From positions 62,001-126,000 of the forward strand of contig MU277743.1 in assembly GCA_022385805.1 (NCBI GenBank): a stretch of DNA of 64,000 bases, in the 5' to 3' direction. How positions within the stretch are numbered: the first letter of the stretch is position 1; the number at the start of each line of letters is the position of its first letter. Below the pieces are notes generated by a model. That model ran no database searches, had not been told where the DNA came from, and saw only the letters and a program-made list of their open reading frames with translations. The translations under genes and the position numbers were made by a program. Positions 34,251-46,800 of this stretch are shown here, piece after piece. The DNA is from Pilatotrama ljubarskyi. Taxonomy: Eukaryota > Basidiomycota > Agaricomycetes > Polyporales > Polyporaceae.

Positions 34251-34350
34251 GGGTCGACCAAGGTGAGTGTGGGGTGAGACCTGGGTTAGGGTTCATGCAT
34301 GTATTGAGGCTGAAATCACCTGACGTCATGCAGCTCAGCTCACTGCCGCC
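34251..34350. promoter_or_regulatory. 100-bp bidirectional promoter between DysF protein and HscB genes
   Basis: Only 100 bp separate the two start codons, so both 5' UTRs and core promoters must fit or overlap here. It contains TGACGTCA (near 34320-34327), a perfect CRE/ATF-type palindrome, which may serve both genes. Confidence 0.7.
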
Positions 34351-35216
34351 ATGTTTCGCCTTCGCGCTCTCGCATCCATTGCTTCGCATGCTCGGCCGGT
34401 GCTGCCTCGTTATCCCGCAGCAAGAGGAAGATACCTGCCTAGATATGCTCAGAATGCCAGCTTATTGAACATTCATCGAAGTTACAGCGATACATCAAGC
34501 CTCACGAAGACATGTCCATCATGTTCCGCGCCGTTGCCTACCGCGTTGCCCGTCTGCTCGAACTGCACCTACATCGCGCCGATACCCGACTCAATGACAT
34601 ACCATGAGATGCTTGGTACCTCGTACGAACCCAACCCGTTCGTTGTCGACGTGCAGCAGCTGAAGAGACAATTCCGAGCGGTGCAAGCGGTCGTGCATCC
34701 TGATAGATGGGTATCAAGGCCACCAGTGAGTCCGAACTCGGTGCATATGGCGGATATCACGCTAAACCATGCCATGATATGTAGGAACAACAAGCCATCG
34801 CCGCAGCTATGTCTTCTCGTATCAACGAAGCCCTCCACCGGCTATCGGATCCTTTGCGTAGAGCCGAGTACATCCTGGCGCGCGAGGGCTACGCAGGGGA
34901 GGAGACCGACAAGACGGATGATATGGAACTCTTGATGGACATCATGGAGGCACGAGAGGGCCTTGCTAACGCGCAGTCGGCGGAGGAGGTGGCCGAGATC
35001 AGAGCAGAGAACGATGGTATGTTCATTGAGCCCACTTTACGAGCTGCTTGCTCAATCACGACCTCAGCCAAGATCCAGGAAACGTTGGCGGAGATAGAGA
35101 AGCTTGTAGCAGCAAAGAATTGGCCCGCACTCCGTACAGCAGCTGTCAAGCTGAAGTATCTACAAGGCATCGAGTCCGCAGCGGCTGCGTGGCCTGCGGT
35201 AGCCCATGACCATTAG
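34351..35216 (+). CDS. JAC1: Mitochondrial Fe-S cluster co-chaperone HscB/Jac1
   Basis: Three exons: 34351-34710, 34785-35016, 35068-35216; 741 nt, 246 residues. The N-terminus is basic and free of acidic residues for about 45 residues (MFRLRALASIASHARPVLPR), as expected for a mitochondrial presequence. Two CxxC pairs follow (CPSC and CSNC), as in human HSCB, able to bind a metal. The J domain begins at TYHEMLG and carries the essential HPD in VVHPDRW. The C-terminal HSCB oligomerisation domain (DMELLMDIMEAREGL...LKYLQGIE) is complete; LMDIMEAREGL is the region that contacts the scaffold ISCU. It delivers the cluster-loaded scaffold to the mitochondrial Hsp70. The second intron is 51 bp with no stop, so its retention would stay in frame. 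Confidence 0.93.
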
Positions 35217-35651
35217 TTTGTACAAACTGTAAAATATACAGGTAGACCATCTCGGTGGCTATCTACTGCACCTACCTAGCTCTTGACAGAGTACTTGTGC
35301 ACATATGAACTTCCGGTGAAGTTCTCGTCTGACGTCAAGTTTTCCGCTGAATTTCGAACTCGTCAGGCGCCCGGGACCGTCTTCGGTGGAGGCCCGGGCG
35401 CTTCGCGTGCTCGAGACCTCTTGGGACCGGAGTGCCATCTTCCATCTCGCTCTACGACCATCCGTTCGTCAGTATCAAACTCATCTTTCCTCAAAGTATT
35501 CTTTGAGGCACAAAAGAGTCGTCAAGACCCTCAGAGGCGGCATAGAATAGGCCGAAAGACTTCGACGGGTTAGACAGGTCCGTCAAGCATCCCCGCATCC
35601 TTGCATCGCAGCCGACCGTCTCCCAGATTCGTCTGTGTTCCCCACAGCCTT
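35217..35651. other. HscB 3' flank and helicase 5' region
   Basis: Both genes run on plus. The 3' half (about 35590-35700) is pyrimidine-rich and probably the leader of the helicase gene. No other gene signal. Confidence 0.5.
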
Positions 35652-38600
35652 ATGCGTCTTGCCTTCTCTCTGAGACTCAGGCGCAGCCTTCTAATGCCAC
35701 TAAACCACCCTAATACATCCTCCCCTCTCGCATCTCCCTCGGCCTCATCATCCCGCCCTCGCTCCTACGCCCAGCAAGCCAACGCCGTCAAGCAGGCGTC
35801 CGCCTCTCCCAAGCGCACTTCAGACTCTCCGACCGCCGAGGAACCGCCCGCAAAAATGCACAAGACCGATCGTGGCTCGTCTGGCTCCTCCCGTCCCGAC
35901 CGCCAGTACGTCCGAGGAGGCGGCCGTGGAGCCTCGTCCTCGCTCTTAGCTAAGGCCCACAAGAACAACGCCTCCGGTGGTCGCGGAGGTAGGAAGAAGG
36001 CCAAGAGTGCGCCGAACCTGCCGTCTCTTCCTGGACCTCTGTGCGACGAGGATTACATCACGAAGACGTACAAGACGAAACCACTGAAGAAGATGAACGA
36101 GTCGAATCCGAAGTCGCCATTGAACAACTATATCATGGACTCCGGTGGTCAGATGGAGTTCGTGGGTGTTCAAGGTGTGCTTGAAGGTACTGATCAGCCA
36201 ATCTGGAGGTAATGATTCCCCCAGTGTGCGACCACACATCGTCTTGACTTAGCCAACCATAGATGCACCATCACCGTCAAATATGAGGACCAAGAGGTTG
36301 TCGGAACTGGCGATCATACCAGTCGGAAGGTCGCAGAAAACCTGGCCGCACTCTCTGCAGTGTATCAATTGGACAGTCTAGGCGCGGTACGTTTCCGCAT
36401 ACGCACGCCGATACGCCTTCCTCATACTGTAATCATAGTTCGAGAAGAAGAAGAAGGAGAAGAGTGCCGAGGGAACCGGCGCTGTCGAGACCGTCCTCTC
36501 AGATGGGACAGTGGTGACCTACGACCAGGCCCGCCATTTCATGGACTACTACTGCCGCCGCTTCCGCTTCTCCAAGCCGGACATCGTCTACGAGCAGCCC
36601 AACCGTACTTACTGGCAGGCGGACATGATCGTAGGCGACCGCCGCATCGGTTTCGGCAAGGGCCCATCGAAGAAGGAAGCGATGATGAAGTGCTACACCG
36701 ACGTTGTCCAGTACTTGGAAAGCTGCGACCCGAACATCTGGAAGGAGTTTATCGAGGATGTCAAGGCCGGCAAAGATCTCGGAATGGCTCCTACCGTCCT
36801 CTTCCAGGCCGACGACGTCTTGGAGGACCGGATCGAGAACCTAAAGAGCGACATCAAACGAAGCACTCTGTACAGGAACAGGCCGACGCGGAAGGGTGCG
36901 GATTCGGAGGAGACGCAGCAAGCGCAAGCGCCGGCTGGATATCGGCGACCTCCGCCCTCTGAGGCATTCCTCGCCGACAAATCCCAGCAACTCCTCACAC
37001 GACGGAAGGCCTACCTGGCAGACCCCCAGTTGGAGTCTATTCGCAACACTCGCGCCAGTCTCCCGGTTTTCAGCAAGTCTGAAGAGCTGTTAAAGCACAT
37101 CAACCAGCACGACGTCACTATCTGTATGGCAGCCACCGGTTCTGGAAAGACGACCCAAATTCCTCAACTCATTTTGGACGAGTGGATCGATCGGGGCGAG
37201 GGTGCGAAGTGCAACATCATCTGTACTCAGCCTCGTCGAATTGCTGCTATTAGTGTGGCAGAACGGGTGGCGAAGGAGCGGGGTGAGGTCTGCGGGCGCG
37301 GTACGATCGGTTACCAAGTTCGGTTCGAGTCAAAACTCCCAGAGCCTAACGGTTGCGTGACCTACTGTACCACTGGTGTCTTCCTACGCAAGATGCAATC
37401 GGCGCTGCTCGAGACCTCGACTAGGAGGAGCATGGACGACGTCACCCACATCATCGTGGACGAGGTGCACGAGCGGGATGTCGACATCGACCTCATGCTC
37501 GTCGTGCTGAAACGACTCCTCGCGGAGCGAAGAGCGCAGATGAAACCGTTGAAGATCGTGCTCATGAGCGCGACGATTGACTCTACTCTCTTCCGGAACT
37601 ACTTCCCCGACGAGCGTGGCCAGCCGGCCGGCGTCGTCGAGATTCCTGGTCGCGCATTCCCCGTCCAGAAGTACTTCCTTGACGATTTCGTCCCGGAGTT
37701 GTCGAAGAAGCCTGAGACATCGTGGGTATTCCGGGAGGAGTCAGTACGGAAGTACTTGATGCAGGAGCTTGGCCCCGACGCTCCGGGCATTGCTTCCCTG
37801 TCGCTGTCCAGTTCACGCGCCTCCACTCCGACCATCAGGGAGCACTCTCGCGACACCGATGACCTGGAGCTACCCGTACCTCTCATCGCCCTTACAATCG
37901 CGCATGTGCTCCGGAAGTCGGACGATGGGCACGTTCTTGTCTTTTTGCCAGGCTGGGACGACATCAGCGCTGTCCGTCGGTGTCTCACCGAGTCCGACCG
38001 CTCAAGGTCGTTCGGCTTCAACTTCAACGACACAAGCAAGTTCAGCATCCATCTCCTTCACTCCACCATCCCTGTCGCGGAACAGCAAGCGATCTTCGAG
38101 CCTCCTCCCAAAGGCATCCGCCGGATCATCCTCTCCACGAACATTGCCGAGACCTCCGTTACCATCCCCGACGTCGTGTACGTGGTTGACACTGCACGCG
38201 TGAAGGAACAGCGCTACGACCCGTCGCGTCACATATCCAACCTCGTTTCTGCCTGGGTTGGCTCGTCGAACCTCAACCAGCGTGCGGGTCGTGCGGGTCG
38301 CCACCGTCCGGGAGAGTACTTCGGTATCCTCAGTCGCAAGCACTCGGAGGCGCTGCACCCGCACCAGACGGTCGAGATGAAGCGGGTGGACCTAGAAAAC
38401 GTTGTCATGCACGTGAAGGCGCTCAACTTCCCTGGCATGACCATCCAGGAAGTGCTCGCAGCGACGATCGAGCCACCTGCACCCGAGCGTATTGAGGCTG
38501 CGATCCAATCGCTGCACATGGTCGGCGCCCTCGACGCCAGCAACAACCTCACATCTCTCGGCAATGTCTTGCTCCAGCTCCCTGTCGATCCCCGCCTCGG

Positions 38601-39881
38601 CCGTCTTGTCCTCTTTGGCGCGTTCTTCCGCTGTCTTGATTCCGCCCTTACGCTGGCAGCGATCATGGGGGCTCGGGAGCCCTTCGTCGCGCCGATGCAC
38701 GTGAAGGCGGAGGCTCAGGCCAAGAAGAATTCCTGGACTCCCGTAGAGTTCCGCTCAGACGTGTTGGCCGCACTCCGCGCCTATCGCGAATGGTGGTCTC
38801 TGCAGAGCCAAGGCTTGTATGTGTCCGCGAACCGCTTCTGCCAGGATAACTTCCTCTCGAAGCCGACGCTACTCAACATCCAGAAGGTCAAGGACCATCT
38901 TCTGAAGGCGCTATACGATGTCGGCGTCATCGATATCTCTGCCGGCGGTTCCAGCAAGATGACGTATGTGCCGCCTCAGGCTCGCTCTCGAGAAGTTCCG
39001 TCGGTTCCCCAGCAGTTGAATGAAAACGACGACTCGCTGCCACTGCTTGCGGCTCTCATCGCCATCGCGTGCCAGCCGAAGTTCGCTATCCGCACGGGAG
39101 AGCGGACATACCGGACGGCTGTCGACAAGGCATGCTTCGCTTTCCTCAGTATTTGTGAATAGTCACTGACTGCGTTGTGCAGGTCGTGATCATCCATCCT
39201 TCAAGCGTTAACCATCGTAAGAAGGAAATGCCGCAGAACGACCGCCCTCACCTCGAGAAGCAGATCATTGCCTACATGGAGAAGCGACAAAACATCTCCA
39301 CGAGCCACACCGCGGAGAAATACCTGGTCGCCACAACACGTCTCGACCCGCTCACCTACATCATGTTCGGTGCCTACCGCATCTCCGTCACCCCGCGCGG
39401 ATTGGAGTGCGACGGGTGGTTGCCCGTGATTGGCCGCATGAACGTCCTCGACGACCTGGAGAGGCTGAAGGTCATGATGGAGGACTGCTTGTTACGCGTC
39501 TTCCAGGGCCTCATCGCCAGCCGGCAACGCAAGGCGCAGCAATATAGGAAGCCGCTGACGTACGACGAGGGGCGCGAAGACGAATCGGGTGACGAAGACG
39601 ACAGCGATCTAAGCAACGTACCGCTCTCGGACACGGAGATGAAAGAGCTCGACCTGATGACGATGGACCTCGTGCGCATCTTGAACCACTACAGTACCTT
39701 CCGTATCGCTATGCAGTCGCAGAGCAACTCCCGACCGGGAACACCGATGGATTCACCGTCGCTGGCGCCCTCCCGTCTGCCGTCCTTCAGCGGATCGAGG
39801 TCAGGCTATTCTACCCCATACGGAATTGGATCCGCGTATTCGTCCCGGCCGAGCACTCCCAGTCGTCTGTCGCGCCAGTAG
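35652..39881 (+). CDS. DEAH/RHA-family RNA helicase with dsRNA-binding region
   Basis: Four exons: 35652-36208, 36263-36386, 36439-39129, 39183-39881; 4071 nt, 1356 residues with this start. Two dsRNA-binding-like segments come first (SPLNNYIMDSGGQMEF...SRKVAENLAALSAVY, and MDYYCRRFRFSKPDIVYEQ...KKEAMMKC). Then the helicase core: motif I ATGSGKTTQ, Ia TQPRRIAA, II DEVHERD, III SATID, V STNIAETSVTIPDV, VI QRAGRAGRHRPG, then the winged-helix/ratchet and an OB fold (VIIHPSSVNHRKKE). Domain order is that of DHX9/DHX29/DHX30 relatives; I cannot tell which. The start is uncertain: 35652 gives MRLAFSLRLRRSLLMPL, basic and amphipathic, which could target mitochondria; ATG 35694 would remove it. Intron 3 (39130-39182) probably has a GC donor. 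The C-tail is Ser/Pro-rich. Confidence 0.9.
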
Positions 39882-40332
39882 GAGAGAACTCAAGGAGCTT
39901 CACTACGTAATTGAGACTGGTAGATTGTCTATTAGAAGGTGGTCTTCTTGTCATTGTAACGAATTATAGTTCTTAGTCGCAATAATGATTGTCTAATGGA
40001 ATCTCATCTCATTTCATCCGATTGGTCTCTGGTTGTGGGTTGCACGGCAGTAACCTCGCGTGTCTGCGGTACGCGCACGTGACGATCATGTAGTGGCGGA
40101 CGTGAGTTTCGGACTTCGATCAAGCCGGGCTTTCTCCAGCTGCTCGTGTAACTTACGCGCGAGTACTGCTCTCTTGCTCGCCCTACAACGGTCTTGGGCC
40201 CTTTGGTCGATGAACTGGGCTGGACTGTGCTCTCTTTTCTCTGATCTGCTCCGGCCCTCTGTGAACCCCTTGCTTTCCCCGCAAACCCGCCTGTGACGAC
40301 CTGCGGCATCCCCGCACAGACAATATACCAAG
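39882..40332. other. Helicase 3' flank and AP-2 alpha promoter
   Basis: AT-richer than its surroundings at 39900-40000, as expected for a 3' UTR and polyadenylation region. No coding signal. Confidence 0.5.
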
Positions 40333-43300
40333 ATGGCGACAAATATGCGAGGCCTGACCCAGGTGAGTAAGGCGGGAAGTCCCACTTGATAACAGCCGAC
40401 CCATACACCGATAGTTCATCGCGGACATCCGCGGTGCACGGGTCCGCGAGCTTGAGGAGAAGAGGATCAATAAGGAGATGGCCAATATCCGGAAACGATT
40501 CAAGGGTATGCTGCGTCTTCTAAACTCAAGGTACAGTGCTGAACCTGTATCAGACGGTAATCTGGACGGATACCAGAAGAAGAAGTAAGCCCGTACGGTA
40601 CATAGTAGGTACTCTTGCAATACGTACTGACGGTTACTGCGTCCAGGTATGTTGCGAAGGTTATCTTCACCTATATTCTGGGGTATAAGGTCGACATCGG
40701 CCATATGGAGGCCGTCAACCTAATCTCCAGCTCAAAGTACAGCGAGAAGCAGATTGTGAGCCCTCCCTGAATTGCGCCGTGCGCAACAGTTCACGCTTTG
40801 CTGAATATAGGGCTACCTTGCTGTCACACTACTCATGCACGAGAACTCTGATTTCCTACGACTTGTGGTCAATTCCATTCGGAAGGACCTCAACGATAAT
40901 AACGAAATCCACAACTGCTTAGCATTGCACGCTATCGCCAATGTCGGTAGTCAAGAAATGGCAGAAGCACTCGCAGAGGATGTGCATCGTTTGTTGATCT
41001 CGCCGTAAGTGAACATGTGAAGCCTTGCCCACGGTGAACCTGAGCCTTGCATAGGACTTCCGAGAACTTCGTGAGGAAGAAGGCCGCTCTCACGTTGCTA
41101 CGTTTGTACCGGAAGCATCCGGACGTAATCCCTGCCCAGGAATGGGCCTTGCGGATAGTGTCGATCATGGACGACCCGGACCTCGTAAGCAGAGGTCTAT
41201 TTCGTTCATAGGCCGATCTGACATAGTCGCAGGGAGTAGTGCTCTGCGTCACTAGCTTGATCCTAGCCCTAGCGCAAGACCACCCAGACGCATATGCTAT
41301 TTGCTACCAGAAAGCTGTTGACCGGCTGAATCGCGTGGGTAGTCCGATGGTCCCTTCTCAGAAGCCCTGATGGTAACGTCGGTCGCAGCTTGTTGTCGAG
41401 CACGAATACCCGGCGACATACTCGTACTATAAGGTCCCTATACCCTGGCTGCAAGTCAAGCTCCTCCGCCTCCTGCAGTACTATCCTCCATCTGGTCAGT
41501 ACTGGCACATGGATATATTCGAGCGTATATTGACGCAGGCCGGTCTTGCAGATGACCCCACGCTGCAAGTCATGCTGCAAGAGGTCCTGCAGACTATCAT
41601 GAACAACTGCAATGAACCCTCCAGAAACGTTCAACATAACAATGCTCAGCATGCCGTTCTATTTGAAGCAATCAATCTGGCAATTCATCTGGACACAAAC
41701 TCCCCTTTGGTGAACACGGCTGCGGTTCTGCTTGCGAGGTTCATTAGTTCTAAGGAGACGAACGTTCGCTATCTTGGTCTGGACACCATGGCACATCTTG
41801 CAGCGCGAACGGACAATCTCGAAGCGATCAAGAGGCACCAGGGTACCATCATCCTGTCTCTACGCGACAAGGACATCTCCGTGCGACGGCGAGCGCTGGA
41901 TCTCCTCTACAGCATGTGCGACGTTGACAACTCGGAGCTGATCGTTGGGGAGCTTCTGCGGTACCTGAAGGTTGCGGACTATGGCCTCAGGGAGGAGATG
42001 GTTCTGAAGATCGCCATTCTCACGGAGAAGTACGCGAGCACGTATAAGTGGTACGTCGACACGATCCTAGAGCTGCTCAGCGCGGCTGGAGATCATGTCG
42101 GAGAGGAGGTGTGGTACCGCGTTGTCCAGATCGTCACCAACACGGACGATCTCCAGGCATATGCGGCGAAAGTGGTCTTCGAGTACCTCAAGTCCCCCTC
42201 GTCGCACGAGAGTTTGGTGAAAGTGGGCGGTAAGTATATTCAAAGCTGAGTAGCAAAAATCGACTGATCGGTCTTTAGGCTACATCCTCGGCGAATACGG
42301 CCACCTGATCGCGAACGAGCCCGGATACAGCCCCATCGAGCAGTTCCAGGTCCTCCACTCCAAATCACAGTTCTGTATGGCGCCTACACGAGCTCTGCTC
42401 CTCTCCACATATATCAAGTGGGTGAACGTCTTCCCAGAGATCAAGCCCCAGCTCGTAAACGTCTTCGAGCGTTACCGGCACGTCCTGGACGTCGACCTCC
42501 AGCAGCGTGCTTGCGAGTTCTACGCGCTTTCTCTACGACCAGAAGACGATGAGCTGCTACAGAACGTCTGCGAGGAGATCCCGCCGTTCCCTCCTCGCGA
42601 AAGCGCCCTCCTCAACCGCCTCAACAAGAAGCATGCCGACAGCGAGGATAAGCGTCTGTGGGCGCAAGGTACCAACGGGAGCCTGGAACGTCAGCCCTCC
42701 AAACTGATGCGCAAGCCAACATTGGCGGCGGACACCAATGGACAGAGGTCGGATTCCAACGGCAACATCTCGCAGGACATTGCGAGCTCCCTAGCAGGGC
42801 TCGACCTTACTTCATCTCCCGTGGCCATGCAATCCCCCTCATCACTCTCCGACCCTTCAGCCACGCTCGCTGCCAAAGGCATCCCTCGTCTCACTGCAGG
42901 ACCCAATGTTGACCGTTGGTTCGACAAGCTGCTATATACCCCAGACGGAGTGCTCTATGAGGATGTTCAGATCCAAATCGGCATCAAGTCGCGATACCAG
43001 GGGCCGGTGGGGCAGGTCGCTGTGTATATCGGGAACAAGATGTCCGCGCCGCTCACCTCTTTCACGACCACGCTGCACAACGAGGAGGGCGAGGCGCTCT
43101 CGGCATCTTTCGTAAAGATCGCCCCCAGCACGCTCGCGCCAAAGACCCAGATCCAGCAGATCGTGCAGGTTGAGTGCAAGAAGGTCTTCCGCCGGCCACC
43201 CATCCTCGTCGTCTCCTTCCTCGCCGGCGCACACCAAGCCATAGCCGTACGCCTGCCGATCGTCATCACCAAATTCCTCGAAGGCGTGAAGCTTGGGCCC

Positions 43301-43729
43301 TCGGACTTCTTCGAGCGTTGGAAGCTCATCGGTGGGCCGCCGCGCGAGGCGCAGAGCATCTTCCCCATCTCGCTCGATGCCACCGGTCACATCGACCTCG
43401 TGAAACAGCGCCAAGTCGTGTCCGGCCACGGGTTCCAGATCTTGGAGGGTATCGATCCAAACCCGAGCAACATCGTCGGCGCTGGTATCGTACACACCGC
43501 AGTGGAGGGGAAGGTAGGATGCCTGCTGCGGCTAGAACCCAACAGGGAAGCGAAGGTACGAGTTGCAGATATCCGAGTCTCGCAGAGCCTAACCACTCAC
43601 GTTGGACAGCTATCTCGCATCACGCTGCGCAGTACGTCAGAAGAGGTTGCGTCAGAGGCTCAGAAGCTCTTGCAGAAGCCACTCGGCGCAGACGCCAACG
43701 GTGGACCAGCGGAAAAGCGTACTCTCTGA
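40333..43729 (+). CDS. AP-2 complex subunit alpha (alpha-adaptin)
   Basis: Ten exons: 40333-40362, 40415-40505, 40554-40584, 40647-40755, 40811-41004, 41055-41184, 41233-41334, 41389-42229, 42279-43555, 43610-43729; about 974 residues. Alpha-adaptin is the large subunit of the clathrin adaptor for endocytosis at the plasma membrane. The N-terminal trunk matches closely: [112 protein letters not shown]. The lysine-rich start binds PIP2 in this family. A Ser-rich hinge (about 42640-42900) leads to the C-terminal ear ([39 protein letters not shown]). The last intron (43556-43609) is 54 bp, in frame and stop-free; splicing it gives the better match in the ear. Confidence 0.94.
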
Positions 43730-43895
43730 ACGCCCTGACCCGTCTCTCTTCGTGTGTACATATGGACTGTATCTATCGGATGTATTCGACGTACAACACA
43801 GCGACAACTAATGGTAGTAATACACTCCAACAAGCAGCGAGACATCAGAAAGCAGGGGACAAAGAATGAGGAACGAGGGTCGAAGGAAGCGGCGA

Positions 43896-46800
43896 CTAGC
43901 GTCTCGTCAGGATAGATCGGAAGATATTCCTGCGTCTCTTACCCGGGTCATCGCCCAGGTCCACGGACATTTCGGTCGTGGGTGACATGAGGGGATCTGG
44001 TGCTCGAGTCCGAGCGAGTGGGGAGTCGGTAGAAGTCGAACGAGGGTGATGCACGAGCGGCGGCCGCATCGGACGCACAGGCTCTTCGGAAGCGTCGGAT
44101 GGCGGGGACGGAAGGGGCGAAGGAAGGGGAGGCTGGAAGAGTGGCCGGGGTTCAGAAGCATCTCCGAGCGACCTCCGAGATGGACTGTCCTGAGACTGCT
44201 CCGGGGTCGACGGCGCTGTTGACGGCCGACTGGACTTGCGTGATCTGTTCTGCCTACTTGCAGAGGATAACTTGCGCCCTCGTACGGCAAGCTTGAGAGG
44301 TGAAGACGGTGAGGGCGGCAGCGGTATATTAGCGGGTAACGTGGGCATGGCGGGCATCCGGGGTATCGGCAGGATAGCTGGCTCAGAGTGCTGCCGCCTG
44401 GGCTTCGCGGCGAGTTTGCTGACGCGGAAAAGCGCCTGCTCCTCAACCTCGAGGCAGCGGGAGCAAAACTCGGAGAAGTATTTGTCGTCTGGGCTGTTCG
44501 GCTTCGGCGGCTGGAGGTTCTGCATGCGCGAATAGCGCACGACGACTGAGGTGACCACGGCGAGATGCCGTGGGATATCGAGCAAGTGAGGGAGGAGGGG
44601 TATAGCTTCGCGGTGGAGAACCGGCGTGGTGGCACTGCGCTGCCGGAGGGCGTTCATGATGCGCAACCGTTCATGTCTGTCGGAAGAAAGCGGCGTGCTC
44701 GGGCCTTTGCTACCGACCTCTGGAGTGGATACGACAATGATATAGTCGATCATGGCATGCAAGCTGTCGTTCAGGAAGTCCTTGACGCCTCGCATGTATT
44801 CCTCCTTCTGTACATTCTGTGGATGGGTGAGCGGGGGGCTCTACTGTGCGGTTGGCTGAGGGTCATGACTGACCGGATTGAGGTTAGCCAGGCTCTGGAT
44901 CACCTTTGCAATCAACGTCAGGCTCCGTTGAACCGGCACGTCCGGTAGGCCTGCTGAACGTCAGTACACCGACGGACGAGTTCAGGAGGACGATAATCCT
45001 ACCAGGGAGCACTCCGAACAGATGAGGGTGCAGTATTGCTGGCACAATGAAGCGCAGGAAGCAGAAAGCCGACACACTCTGCCACGGCAGCTCGCGGTTC
45101 TGGTCATCCCGTACCCGATACCGGCTCTCGACCAAGCGCCGTATATGCTCAAACATCCTCCGGAGCTCTCTACGCCGCCGTTTCCTTTCAGTCTATCATG
45201 ACATCGCGATGGATAGAGCATACATACGGTGGGCACTGAGTCCGGGCCTCGTATATGTGGTCCCAAAACTCCCGGCACCATGCGACGAGCAGATCCACGT
45301 TCTTCTCGATCGCCTTCGGACCCTTTCCGATACGGACCGGGTCCACCTCGATCGCGACCTTCTCGGAGCAGAGCCGCCGGATCGTCGCGCCCACGCTGGC
45401 TTCAAGGAAGGGCATGCCGTACCACGACATATACAGCTCCACGGTCTTTGTGAACACGGTGTTGCCTCGACTATCGGGACCGGGACGTGTGAGCGATATA
45501 TGCGCCGGACCGGTTTCGGTGGTCAGAATGGACGTACAAAAGGGTATTGTGAGCTGTATAGCGATGCGAAGTGAGTTTCTCGAGTGCGTGCTGCGGGAAT
45601 CGTGCGGACTCACAGGTCAAGGTGCCGTCGACTTCGCGGTCCGCAAGCTCCATGATGTTCTCGAGCAAGACATTCTTGGCTATGGCGATTGACATTATGT
45701 TGTTGTTGACATTCTTCATCTTAAGCCGAGCCTCCAGTTCGCGCATCCAATCGAGGTGGTTACGAGAGTGCAGGGTCTGCATCATAACATTGTGGTTAGT
45801 GACTGATGGAGAAAGGAGTGTTTGCGTGACGATACCTTCAACAGTCGAGCATATGCGTGGTATGGCAGGATGATCTCTCTGCAGCGATGTCAGCGACAGT
45901 CTCAATGGCTTCTCAGTCTAAGACATACTCGTCGACCCTAATCTTCAGTCTCATCTCACCAGCCTGAGTGCTGGACGCCTGCCCTCCGTGTAACACGGGA
46001 AACCACCCCTCCACCGCCTCCCCTCTCCTAAAGTTGACGAGCACGATCACCACAGTCCCGACAATCGCAGGCTTCGTGAGCCTCTTCTCCCGCCACACCA
46101 CGATCTCCAGGTTCTCGAACGGGGGGAGATCAGAGAGCACGAACCGCTCGTGCCAGTCCGGCGACCCGATGCCCTTCTTCACCGTCGTGCGCCCGCAGAG
46201 CGTGCCGTTCACGAAGATCTCGCAGTAAACGTCCATGTCGATCGCGTCCGCGTCCGGTTTGATGTCCTGGTCCGCGATCGACGGCTCCTCCGGGAGAGGA
46301 CGCGTGACGCCGAGGTTGCGGCCCTGTATGCACGTAAGGTCCACCTGGCGCCACATGCGGTAGAGGCCGCCGTCTTCGGGCGAGAGCCAGCGGCCGTAGA
46401 CCTCTGGCATAGCGTAGGATCGGAGGAGGGCGAGCCAGGTGTGCGCCGTCTCCTCGTCTTCGAACTGGATGTACAAGGGCTCGGTCGTTGGCGCCGCACC
46501 ACGCATTTGGCCGCTGGCGAAGGGTCAGGGACGCGTTTCAGAGTCGGAAAGAGGGGTAGCATACGCGACAGAGAAGATTCCAATGCAGTTGCGTCTGTCG
46601 AATAGGGAGCGGTGAACGGCGCGGATATCTGTATGGTTCAGGAGGTACATATAGATAGATCGGTATAGGATGGTATCCTGCGATAGACAGGTTGAGTAGA
46701 CGCGCCGGCACACGCGGAGGGACGCACTCACGTCGACATAGATGTTCAGCAAGCACCCCTCTTCCTCCTCGACCAGCTTACAGCGTGCAGGTCGCCATTG

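Noticed and set aside
42932..43495. 187-codon minus frame antisense to AP-2 alpha
   Set aside because: Shadow of the well-supported adaptin ear exon.
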